Source: Plumapathes pennacea
Lineage: Eukaryota > Cnidaria > Anthozoa > Antipatharia > Myriopathidae
Direction: 5' to 3'
Assembly: GCA_964036295.1 (NCBI GenBank)
Contig: OZ038463.1
Coordinates: forward strand, 28,259,069 to 28,323,068
DNA length: 64,000 nucleotides
In this document: in pieces, positions 50,143 to 60,200 of the stretch
Position numbering within the stretch: the stretch's first letter is position 1
Layout of the letters: each line of letters begins with the position of its first letter
The notes under the pieces: generated by a model
What the model was told of the DNA's origin: nothing
The model's input: only the letters and a program-made list of their open reading frames with translations
The model's database searches: none
Made by a program: the position numbers and the translations under genes

Positions 50143-53100
50143 GAACTATCGACTAGTGAAGATACAGAGGAGGTGTCAATCGCGTACGAACAGATTGGAG
50201 AGTTGATCAAGCGTTTGGAAAAATGTAAGGACGAGACAGCTGAATATCTGCTCGAATCAGACAAGGATTTGGAGTACATTAAAAAGTGGACGGCAGATCA
50301 AAAGGGAAAAATACAACCCTTTCGTGGGGTACGTCTTGAAATCAAGAAACGACTGGAAGAACTTGCGGTGAAAGAAGCACAAGTGACACTTGATAAACAA
50401 CTGCATATTCAACAGAAGATCAACGAGGAGCAGACCAAGTACAGGTTACAACAACAAAAGGAAATCGAGGAGGCCACTATACGACAACAACAGCGGGAAG
50501 AGGAGTGGTACATGAGAAAGCTTGACTTCGAGAAACAAATAGGGGAGAGCCAAGCCGAACGTATCGGAAAGGAAAACACAGAGAAACCCACGAAATCCAC
50601 AGCGCAATCCGTAAAGCTACAGAAGTACACCATCACTCCCTTCACTGGTGACTACAAAGACTGGTTACGGTTCTGGAACCAATTTACGGTAGAAGTGGAT
50701 GGCTCGTCAATCGCGGAAATTAGTAAGTTTAATTACTTGCTAGAGCTGGTGAAAGGGAAACCCAAGGAGGACATCTTAGGACTCCCGCACACTGAGGAAG
50801 GATACAAAGAGGCTAAACGAATTCTCGTTGAGACCTATGGGAAGGACGTCAAAGTACACAAAGCCCTGATAAAAGAATTGGAAGAACTTCCCGCCATCAC
50901 CAGCATTCACAAGCTGCGCAACGTACACGAGTTCTACAACAAGCTGGCCAGGGTAGTGCGCACTCTTACTACGATGAAGAGATTGACCACTGCCCAGAGC
51001 ATGATCTACACACTGATGGACAAACTGGGTCCTGTTCGAGAAGTGATCGTGCAGAAGGATGACGCCTGGGAAGAATGGGGTCTGGAGCAACTCGTCGAGA
51101 ACCTTCGAAAGTATGTGGAAAGAAATCCGCTGAGAACCAGTGATGATGATGGAAAGAGAGATAACGCCCCGGGACATCATCTAGGGAGAAAAGAAAAATT
51201 GCTTCTAGGAAACTCAGAAGAGCCGAAGCTGGGGAAGCAGAACCGCAAATTTACTTGTGTGTACTGTAACTCGGATGAACATTTCAGCCCCAACTGCACG
51301 AGGGTGCTTGACCTTGCCGCAAGACGAGCGACACTGCAGAGAAACAAGAGGTGCTATAATTGTACAGCAATTGGGCATAGGGCATCTCAATGCAGATCGA
51401 GGGGATGCAAAAACTGCCAAGGAAAGCATCACACCTCTATTTGTGACAAGGAGAAATCAACTGTCGACATACTTCAAAATTCTAAAGTGGAGAAGGGTTT
51501 GAGTTCACTTCTGAAGCAGACAAGCACATTGCATCCAACAGTGCTCGCCAAAGTGGGAACGGAGACATTTCGGGTGATGTTTGACTCGGGTGCCGGAAGT
51601 TCTTACGTGTGCGCTGACGTCATAACCAAACTTCACCTGAAACCTGCGAGAAAAGAGCAACGTTGCATCGAGCAAATGTTCGGGACCATAAGGAGGAACA
51701 TCGAGGTGTACGACATCAACATACAGTCTCTTGCGATCGACGGTTTCCAGTTCAATGTCGAGTGCCTCAATGCTGGAAAGGATGTACTCACTTACCTGCC
51801 TAACCCGAACATTCGCGCGTTAAAGGAACAGCATGGCCGATTCAGACGACTAATCTTTAGTGAGGAAGAAACAAGAAGCGATTCAATGCCAGTTCACATC
51901 ATTCTTGGAGCAGCTGACTACCAAAGAGTACGGACGACAGAGCCTCAAGTCTTAGGAACCATCCCAGATAAAGACCCAGGCGCCGAATTCACGATGCTCG
52001 GTTGGACGATTTACGGCCGACAGCCCACAACAGAAAATTGCACGGAGAAGCAGTTCTTTCTGAGGTCTGGCCAGGAAGAGTTTGAGAAGTTGTGCTCACT
52101 GGACGTTCTCGGACTTGCGGACGCGGGTACAGGAAGAGACGCGGTGATGCATGAAGATTTCCTACAACAGCTAAACCAGACCGAAAGCGGGTACTACGAA
52201 ACGAAATTGCCGTGGAAAAGGGACCACGTTCCGCTCCCAATCAACAAGAACCTGGCTACCGCCCGACTTTACAGTACGACGAAAAAGCTGGAGAAGATTG
52301 GGAGATTACACGAGTATGACCAGATAATGCGGGAGCAGATGAGTGATGGAATTATCGAGCAAATACCCACCCATCCAACGGGGGAGGTTGTGCACTATGT
52401 GCCCCATCAAGCCGTTATTCGAGAAGATGCGGAGACAACGAAGATGAGGATTGTGTATGACTGTTCCTCGAGAGCCAACCCCCAAACCCCCTCCCTCAAC
52501 GACTGTTTAGAGACAGGACCACCACTGCAGCCACTCCTGTTCGATATCCTTCTACGGAATCGAATGCGAAAGTTCTGCGTCACTGGAGACGTTCAGAAGG
52601 CGTTCCTGCAAATCCGAGTGCACGACCAAGACAGAGATGCACAACGAGTCCTGTGGTACGACAACCTCAGAGATCGAAACGTCACTGAGTACAGATTCAC
52701 ACGAGTGATATTTGGGGCTACATCGAGTCCATATATCCTTGGCGCAACACTTCAGAAGCACGTCAGGAACTACGAGGCGGAGTACAAAGCGACAACGCAG
52801 TCACTGTTGGAGGACACGTATGTCGATGACATCCAAGGGGGAGGAGATACGGAAGAAGAAGAAGCAGCGATCTTCAAAGAAGAGTCTACCAAAATTCTGT
52901 CAGAGGGCGGTTTTTCTCTTCACAAGTGGCACAGCAACGTAGGGCAGCTAACGGTGAGCGAGGGAAACCGTGAAGGGGAAGAGACTTACGCCAAGAGCTT
53001 GGTTGGGAACAGACAAAACAGCAACATCAAAATCCTTGGAACTCAGTGGAACAAAAAGGAAGACACACTTACTATCAACCTCGAGTCATGCTTGAAGACG

Positions 53101-55482
53101 GCCAAGCCATTGACAAAACGGAAGATGATTTCTACTATCAACAGCATTTATGATGTACTTGGGTTGAGCGCTCCAGTCACCATCACTGCGAAGTTAATCT
53201 TCAGTGAAGTTTGTCTCCTAAAACTACACTGGGACGACGAGATTCCAAGTGATGTTCAACGGAAATGGGAAGCGTGGGTAAACAGCTTGCGGCGAGCTTC
53301 AACCATTACCGTCCCGCGCTGCGTGTTTACAGCCCACCGAACACACTTTGAGATCCATGGATTTTCAGACGCCAGCAAGATTGCTGTTTGTGCTTCACTG
53401 TATGTCGTGGCATACCAGGACGCGACGCCAGTCGACCAGAACCTACTGGTAGCTAAAGCAAGAGTCGCGCCTAAAGAGATGAGCATTCCACGACTGGAAC
53501 TGATCGGAGCACACACCTTGGCGAAACTACAAAGTAACGTGAGCAAGGCGTTAACGTCCTTCCCAATCACAGCCTACCACAACTGGGTGGACAGCATCAC
53601 TGTGCTGTGCTGGTTGGCAAATCGTGGGGAGTGGTCAACCTTCGTGCGCAATCGAGTCAAGAAGATCGGCGAGCTGACAGATGCGGCGTGGAGACATGTT
53701 CCTACAACAGAAAACCCAAGCGACCTTGGAACCCGAGGGTCAGTGCCAGACAAGCTCAAATCAATGTGGTTGAAGGGGCCCATCTGGCTTTCGGATGCGT
53801 CGAACAGGCCAGAGCAACCAGCGATTTTAGAGACGGGTGAAGCCAAGTCAGAAAGGCGTCAGAAAGAAGCAATGCTGCTGACGGAAGACGCGGCACAAGA
53901 AACCTTAAAGAGCTGGGCAGGGGATCTCTTGGACAAGTTCACGTTTTGGAGGCTTCTGCGCATAACTTCGTACGTCAAACGCTTCATAGATTGCTGCAGA
54001 AAGACAGATGAACCAATCAACAACAAGGCGAGACAAAACGTGCCACTCAGCAAAACCGAGATCACGGAGGCAGAGAATGTCTGGATTCGGATCACTCAAA
54101 GAACAAGTGACATGACTTCAGGCCTAAAACTTGCGACAGATGAAGACGGGTTAATGAGGTGCTACGAAAGAATTCAAGGCTACACTCCTGTTTTCATTCC
54201 GAGGGAATCTGCGTTAGCGAGACGCATCGCTGAACATTGCCATCTACACACTCTACACGGGGGAGTTGCTGCAACAATGAGCAAAGTTCGACAGAAGTAC
54301 TGGATCCCTAAGCTGAGATCGCTGGTAAAGAGCATACGGTATACCTGCAACTACTGTAAGAAGTACCGAGCAAAAGTTCTTAGTGCCCCAACCACTTCAG
54401 CCTTACCAACCTTCAGAACAGAATTTACAGAGCCGTTTCACGCCACTGGGGTGGACTTTGCTGGACCGCTTCTGTGCAAATCTGGGAAGCACGAAACAAG
54501 CAAGGCATACATTGCACTGTTTACATGTGCCAGCACGAGGGCAGTACACCTCAAACTTTGCAGCAACTTGACAGCAGGCGAGTTCAAACGAGGTCTTAAA
54601 GAGTTTATTGCCCGAAGAGGCTCACCGAACCTAATGGTGAGTGACAACGCTAAGACTTTCCAAGCAACGAAACAGTGGTTGTCGACACTGCGGAAAGATG
54701 ATGATCTCTTCAACTACCTGGCAACGAAGGACATTGAGTGGAGATTCAACTTGTCACGCGCTCCATGGTGGGGCGGATTCTTCGAGAGACTGATTGGCAT
54801 CATGAAGAACTGTCTGTCCAAAGCAATTGGACGAGCGCTGTTGAAATTTGAGGAACTTGAAGACGTTCTACTAGACGTGGAGTCCTTCATGAACAACCGA
54901 CCTTTGTGCTACATCGGGGGAGAATTTGAGCAGCCGGTGATCACTCCAAACCTCCTGCTACGCGGACAACCAGCTCGTTTCCTTGAGGAGGATACCGTCG
55001 ATATGGGCGACGAGCGAGAGAAGATGACCAAACGGTTACTATATCTAAAGGCATGTCGAGATAATATTCGTAAACGTTGGCTGAATGAGTATCTTCATGC
55101 CTTACAAGAGCGTTTCAGCACGGGCACTGCAGCAAAGGATCAAGTGACGATGAGCAAGGGCTCAGTTGTTCTGATCAAGGACACAACGAAGTACAGAGCG
55201 AATTGGAAGATCGGGCGAATCGTGGACTCCATCGTTGGAAAGGATGGGGTGACCAGAGGCTACAAGATACGAACGGGCAAGGGGTACGTTGTCGAGAGAC
55301 CCCTGCAGCTGGTGGCTGACCTTGAGATAAGTGGCGCCAGTGACGATCCCGAGTCTAATGATGATGCCGGTGGGGACAACCAGAACCAGCATCAACGAGC
55401 CATGGGCCATGGTCGACAAGCGAAGATTGCAGCAGTAAATCGCCTAGTGGGCGTGGTTGCTAATGAGAACGAAGACGACTGA
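50143..55482 (+). CDS. BEL/Pao Gag-Pol polyprotein
   Basis: One open frame from just after a TAG at 50140-50142 to TGA at 55480-55482. Residues are numbered from the GTG at 50173, which is unlikely to be a real start. An in-frame ATG lies at 50074, 22 codons before the TAG. Order: coiled-coil-like Glu/Gln-rich Gag region (about 60-125), DUF1759-type Gag core (about 150-320), CCHC knuckles at 362-375, 394-407 and a third at 412-424, aspartic protease with DSGA (D471), reverse transcriptase (D806 and YVDD at 883-886), RNase H (D1066, E1109, D1140, D1184), integrase zinc module (His 1355-1362, C1392 and C1395), and DDE core (D1428, D1491, E1538). It ends in a DUF5641-type C-terminal domain (about 1610-1720). 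All catalytic residues I looked for are present, so only the early TAG suggests loss of function. Confidence 0.93.
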   Translation, partial: ELSTSEDTEEVSIAYEQIGELIKRLEKCKDETAEYLLESDKDLEYIKKWTADQKGKIQPFRGVRLEIKKRLEELAVKEAQVTLDKQLHIQQKINEEQTKYRLQQQKEIEEATIRQQQREEEWYMRKLDFEKQIGESQAERIGKENTEKPTKSTAQSVKLQKYTITPFTGDYKDWLRFWNQFTVEVDGSSIAEISKFNYLLELVKGKPKEDILGLPHTEEGYKEAKRILVETYGKDVKVHKALIKELEELPAITSIHKLRNVHEFYNKLARVVRTLTTMKRLTTAQSMIYTLMDKLGPVREVIVQKDDAWEEWGLEQLVENLRKYVERNPLRTSDDDGKRDNAPGHHLGRKEKLLLGNSEEPKLGKQNRKFTCVYCNSDEHFSPNCTRVLDLAARRATLQRNKRCYNCTAIGHRASQCRSRGCKNCQGKHHTSICDKEKSTVDILQNSKVEKGLSSLLKQTSTLHPTVLAKVGTETFRVMFDSGAGSSYVCADVITKLHLKPARKEQRCIEQMFGTIRRNIEVYDINIQSLAIDGFQFNVECLNAGKDVLTYLPNPNIRALKEQHGRFRRLIFSEEETRSDSMPVHIILGAADYQRVRTTEPQVLGTIPDKDPGAEFTMLGWTIYGRQPTTENCTEKQFFLRSGQEEFEKLCSLDVLGLADAGTGRDAVMHEDFLQQLNQTESGYYETKLPWKRDHVPLPINKNLATARLYSTTKKLEKIGRLHEYDQIMREQMSDGIIEQIPTHPTGEVVHYVPHQAVIREDAETTKMRIVYDCSSRANPQTPSLNDCLETGPPLQPLLFDILLRNRMRKFCVTGDVQKAFLQIRVHDQDRDAQRVLWYDNLRDRNVTEYRFTRVIFGATSSPYILGATLQKHVRNYEAEYKATTQSLLEDTYVDDIQGGGDTEEEEAAIFKEESTKILSEGGFSLHKWHSNVGQLTVSEGNREGEETYAKSLVGNRQNSNIKILGTQWNKKEDTLTINLESCLKTAKPLTKRKMISTINSIYDVLGLSAPVTITAKLIFSEVCLLKLHWDDEIPSDVQRKWEAWVNSLRRASTITVPRCVFTAHRTHFEIHGFSDASKIAVCASLYVVAYQDATPVDQNLLVAKARVAPKEMSIPRLELIGAHTLAKLQSNVSKALTSFPITAYHNWVDSITVLCWLANRGEWSTFVRNRVKKIGELTDAAWRHVPTTENPSDLGTRGSVPDKLKSMWLKGPIWLSDASNRPEQPAILETGEAKSERRQKEAMLLTEDAAQETLKSWAGDLLDKFTFWRLLRITSYVKRFIDCCRKTDEPINNKARQNVPLSKTEITEAENVWIRITQRTSDMTSGLKLATDEDGLMRCYERIQGYTPVFIPRESALARRIAEHCHLHTLHGGVAATMSKVRQKYWIPKLRSLVKSIRYTCNYCKKYRAKVLSAPTTSALPTFRTEFTEPFHATGVDFAGPLLCKSGKHETSKAYIALFTCASTRAVHLKLCSNLTAGEFKRGLKEFIARRGSPNLMVSDNAKTFQATKQWLSTLRKDDDLFNYLATKDIEWRFNLSRAPWWGGFFERLIGIMKNCLSKAIGRALLKFEELEDVLLDVESFMNNRPLCYIGGEFEQPVITPNLLLRGQPARFLEEDTVDMGDEREKMTKRLLYLKACRDNIRKRWLNEYLHALQERFSTGTAAKDQVTMSKGSVVLIKDTTKYRANWKIGRIVDSIVGKDGVTRGYKIRTGKGYVVERPLQLVADLEISGASDDPESNDDAGGDNQNQHQRAMGHGRQAKIAAVNRLVGVVANENEDD

Positions 55483-55514
55483 ACTATTCCTTGTCAATAT
55501 TAAAGTTGGGAACC

Positions 55515-55532
55515 ACTTTAATAGGGGGAGTG
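55515..55532 (+). other. Polypurine tract of the BEL/Pao element
   Basis: AATAGGGGGAG directly precedes the 3' LTR with a TG spacer. Position and composition fit the plus-strand priming site of an LTR retrotransposon. Confidence 0.65.
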
Positions 55533-55821
55533 TGTGAAGAATCTTAAGCCGCAGTTTTTCGTGTTAATTTCGGTCGTTACAAAACAGTTGTTATTTGCGT
55601 GCACAGACCTTTCTAGAACTCTCCAGACTTTTGGTATTTCGTTTAAAATTAGTTAGCCAATCAGAAGGTAGTTTACACACGTGTTCGTGTCTGTTCAAGC
55701 GAGACGAGTCTGTTCAAGCGAGCGAGTTGTGAGAAAAATAAACTGTTGACATCGTGGTGAGTTCTTCAGTGTCACTGGGAATTGTGAATCAGGGCCAACT
55801 ACTTCTCAGAAATTCCCCACA
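55533..55821 (+). repeat. 3' LTR of the BEL/Pao element
   Basis: 289 bp, identical by eye to the 5' LTR and followed at 55822 by the target duplication CCGAG. Confidence 0.95.
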
Positions 55822-55826
55822 CCGAG

Positions 55827-56330
55827 AGCAAAAATGCCATAATTCAAGCAAGTATTCCCATTGTCATTTGTATCATTTTTATCGCTAGTGGGTTCTATAT
55901 GGGAGATAAAATTCACGGAAAGTTCAACCTCAACACTCGAACCGGTAACACCTGACAAAACAACTTGGAACCGTCACGCTGACGTGACATCCAAGGTGTT
56001 ACTGACGTACACTCTAATTCGGTGCCTCGTAAATAAAGAATTTTTTATCTTTATTTCTCCCTCTTTTACTCGACCGATTGTAAGTATGGCCTCCCTATAA
56101 AAAGGCAACCTGGGTGGAAACACAACCTGAAATTTTAAGAAATTTACAATGCCGAATAAAGGTGTTGATCCCAATTGATTGTTTGGAAGCCGAAAACGTA
56201 TACAATTTGCATAAAGTGTACATGAGTCACAAGAAGTTGATATGGTAATTTTTGAAAGTGATCTGGCAGAGCGACGAAAAAGATATTGCTTTCGCTGCTC
56301 CTGCCAAAAACAAACACCGATCCCCGCACT
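55827..56330. other. Intergenic stretch between the BEL element and LYS1
   Basis: AT-rich DNA with no supported gene. A minus-strand frame of 217 codons (55974-56627) overlaps the LYS1 first exon on the other strand and has no family likeness. Confidence 0.4.
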
Positions 56331-56348
56331 GACCTTGCCCAGCAAGAT

Positions 56349-56368
56349 CACGTGTATTGTGTCACGTG
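56349..56368. promoter_or_regulatory. Two CACGTG E-boxes upstream of LYS1
   Basis: CACGTG at 56349-56354 and at 56363-56368, the second within GTCACGTG, lie about 50-70 bp before the start codon and 14 bp apart. They fit bHLH-zip sites (USF, MITF/TFE, MAX families). Use is inferred. Confidence 0.45.
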
Positions 56369-56416
56369 CCGCTTTTGATCTTCGGTTGTGTTCCAGTGAA
56401 GCGCAGCGTGGACGCG

Positions 56417-57215
56417 ATGGAGAAGTCAGCAAACTGCCTGAAATTCTGGCTGCGTGCGGAGTGTAAACAGCACGAGCAACGGACTCCGATGACACCGCAC
56501 ACATGCAAGATGCTGCTGCAAGCGGGTAAGTCGCCTCGCCCGCGTCAGTTATGCGCGAATGTGTTGCTTGTATGCTTGGCAGAGCGTGTGTAATTGTATC
56601 ACTGTTGGACCTCTTGACCTTGTACAAGGCGTTTGTAAAACTGCAGTTTCATCGATTGGCGTCCTTCGGGTATATAATCCGAGCTATACTAACGCAGTCA
56701 CGGTGTTGATTCTGGCAAATGATTTGGCGCCACGATTGTATGTGCACATTTTATACAATTGTTCCACCGTTCATAAATGAATTAAGGCAAGTAAAGAGCA
56801 TTTTCCTTGACTCCTTCATTAAGACCAAGAGAGGATACAGGGAGCCGATAGTACATTGGCTAGTCAAGTAAAGTTGTCGTTTTATTCGTTCCTGTGACTG
56901 AATACAACAACCGAAATGTAAAACACGGGATACATTTTAATTAAATTGTAAACACCGCCCCACTTCCCAGCAGGAACGGTCAGTGCTGTAAAATGAATTT
57001 ACTGAAGACAAGGCGTAAAATGAGGAGTGGGAGTATGAAATGAAGACTACTTGCACATAACCGATTGGTTTTTTTCAGTTGATCACCGGAATCTAAAAAA
57101 CCCAAGCCATTTGTGGCCCGCGGCTATGTTTAAAAGCTGGAACGGCGCGATGCAAGCGGATTTGGACCCCCACAGATTTGGACCCCTCGGTCCATATCCG
57201 CTAGCGAATGGGAAC

Positions 57216-57253
<38 letters not shown>

Positions 57254-60200
57254 ATAGCGAAGTTGGACCCCGGGGATCCAAATCCCCTGGTGGATATCCT
57301 CTCGCGGATTTGGTCTTTTTTCTCGATCTAAGAACTTACTTCCTCAGGCTTTATAAACCAGCGGAATATGTCATTAATTTTGTTTTTTTAAACAAGGATA
57401 TTGATCAAGAGTATGATACCACACTTTCCAATCAAAATACTGTATCCTAAATTCTCGCATACTGTGAAAGAAATTAAGAAAGGAAATGCATTCACAATTT
57501 GAGGTCCGTATCCGCTTGCGGATTTGAACCGGGGTCCAAATCCGCTGTGACACCAGATTACATACAGTAATGATTTCTCGCACTTTATTTGTGAGAAAAT
57601 AAATAGCGGTTGATTTTTCAATCCACGTGACGGCCACTTTTTTACAAAAGAAAGAGACGAAAACAAAAACCAAACATGCAGCCTGGTGCATCTGTAACAG
57701 GGTCTTGACGAAATTTAAATAAAACATGAGTTTATGCACCGATCAATTCCAGCTGTTACCACCCCTCGCCCCCCGGGCCGACCCCCAGAGATTTGGTGGG
57801 ACTACAAATTCCCCGTCCCCCGGGCCACCAGAGATTACAAATTCCCCGCTCCCCGGGCAAAAGAAACGGGATCTGGCCGCGTTTGCGAACGGTTGTCGAA
57901 GTGAAGTGATGGCTTGCCTTGGAGTTCGAACACTTTGGCGTGTCAGTTCTATGTCCATTTTGAGTTTCACCTCGTCACTTTGAAATATATTTTTTCGTTT
58001 CTGAAAATGCACCAGTCGATGGAAGTGCGGACTGATTTAGACGAGCTCTCCTTTTGGCAGACGTCTTGAGTTTTTACGATCAATCTTTGCCCGCCCCCGA
58101 CCCCGGGGCAACACGTTGCTGTACAAATTCCCCAGGTGTAACCGGAGTTTACAAACCCGAGGTCTTGAAAGACTACCCTGGTCCCAGAGAGGTATAGTTT
58201 CTTCCAGAGAACGACGAGCGAAAAGCCAGAGTTTCCTCTGGCTTTAGCGACGACAGTTCTTCGTTCTCTGGAAGAAAACCTCGGGGACCAGGGTATCGAA
58301 AGCGTTGTTCAGAGCAAGATTAAGCCACAGCTAGTGAGGTTTGCGCGGGTTAGCGTCCTGTAATATTTGTTTTGTAAACGCTCTGCACCGACATGAGATG
58401 ATTTCCGCCGAAGTAAAAGCACGCAAGGCGTCAAAACGAATTTTCTGAAGATCAGAAATTGCCAGTGTGTTTCTCCAAACTTCTCTCGTGTTCGTTTAAA
58501 TTCCCGCGTGGTATCCATAACTCAATAAACACACGCTTTGTTTCTTAACGCAGCGAGGGCCCGTCCCCCAGTCTGAACTAAAGCCTTGTTTATATGAGAA
58601 AAAGTTGTCCCGGGGACCCACCCTGGGCGCGCCAACTATTCATACATTTCTTTATAAATCGAAGCGAGCGTTTACATGACAAATCACAACTTGCCTCGGG
58701 AAACAGGGTGACCCTGGGAGCAGGGACACTTAGTTGATAAGATAGGGTGACCCTGGGTGGCGGACAACTTTTCTCCATGTAAACACTTTGACTCGGGGGA
58801 GGGGGGAGGGACAACTCGCGTTTACGGAAGCCTGTTTAAAAAAAAGATTTCGGCATTAATCATAAATATTACAATTTCCTCGAATGTGATTGGTTCATAA
58901 ACCCCCCCGATTAATCATTAATTGGACACCTATTGTTCTGTAATCGGATACTTCTTTGTTCTGTAATCGGACAGTTGGCTTGACCAATCATAAGCAAGAG
59001 TGAAATTTAAATGCACCAATCAGCGTTACACTGATTTTCAGTGGAAAACTCGATTGCCGGTGTGAGTTTGTGGCTTCTCGAAAGGCGAATTTTGTTAATT
59101 CTTGGACAACTTAACATGCAAGGAACAGTTTGTGGTCAATCAAAGAACGTGAACAGTCACTATGTAACGAAAGAAGACAGGAAATCTTCGCCGGTCGGGC
59201 GCGTTTGTTTAGTTCACGACATCGCCAGCATGCTGTGCTATAGACACTCTGAAACTTACGGCTCGGCCAATGTCAATGAACGTCGTTAATTCATTTCAAA
59301 ATCATGGAAGAAACTTAACTTTGTTGTGATGGACTGTGATGGACAAACGCTCCTAGAAAATTAAGCCGTCAAGAAATCGGTAAGTTTGTAATTGCTGTGC
59401 CGACCCGCTAAGATACAGATTTTTTCAGTCTTGAATATTTCCTTTGAATACTTTGGAGTAAACTTCTGTGAAAAAAATAAACTAGTATTCTGAGTTTCAA
59501 AGTACCTGTTATGTTAAAAAATGTAAACCTGAAAAGTCGAAATAAACTGTCTTTCAATTTGTGAGTTCGTGATGGGTTTACTGATTTTTACTGAGTGTAA
59601 AGAACTTACACATTTTTTACTTTTACTTCAAAAATCCGCATTCAACTCAAATCATTGGGTAAATTAGCTTCTTCTTTCTCTCAAGTATTTTAAGTTGATA
59701 TAACTGAGAGCTAGATAACTACGAACAAGCGGCGTGTTTACAAACGCCGAACCGTGTGTACGCGCGTGTTAAAATAGATCGGCGATGAAGTACTTCTTGA
59801 TGCTTTGTTTTTATGTATAGTACAGGAGAAGACGCTGAAGCTATATGATCATTTCATTCTCAGAAATTGTAATATTTATGATTAATTGGTAAGAGGACTT
59901 CGTGTCGTCCGATGTCGGTCTGTAATCATACTCGTGATTACGAAATCAGACTCCCGCGAAGCGCGGTCGTCCGATTTCGTAATCACTCGTATGATTACAG
60001 ACCGAATCGGACTCCACTCAGTCCTATTACCATTATTAATCGAAAACACAAGAGCACAGAAATCAACGATAACACAATCCTCCTTCGGTCCGTCATCTGT
60101 TGGCTTTATAAACTGAGTTTTAAAAGTTCTTCCCACCGAGAATTCTTCTCCAAACCGAGAGGGCCAGCTTTAACCAGGTTTACCCGGGACAGCATTTTTC

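Larger units (their letters stand above)
49652..55821 (+). mobile_element. BEL/Pao LTR retrotransposon
   Basis: The 6170-bp element has two 289-bp LTRs that look identical base for base. It begins TGTG, ends CACA, and is flanked by the 5-bp direct repeat CCGAG (49647-49651 and 55822-55826). It carries one long gag-pol frame in BEL order: gag, CCHC knuckles, protease, reverse transcriptase, RNase H, integrase. No envelope-like frame follows. It lies on the same strand as RBL and LYS1, in the intergenic space between them. The identical LTRs mean the insertion is recent. A TAG near the start of the frame makes this copy possibly defective. Confidence 0.95.

Noticed and set aside
50173-50175. 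GTG as the start codon of the BEL polyprotein
   Set aside because: GTG initiation is not expected in an animal retroelement; the frame extends upstream to a TAG, with an ATG in the same frame before it.
55974-56627. 217-codon minus-strand frame
   Set aside because: It lies opposite the LYS1 promoter and first exon, whose protein match is clear, and it shows no domain likeness.
57051-57257. Proline-tailed open frame
   Set aside because: The proline run is a poly-C tract inside an inverted-repeat element.
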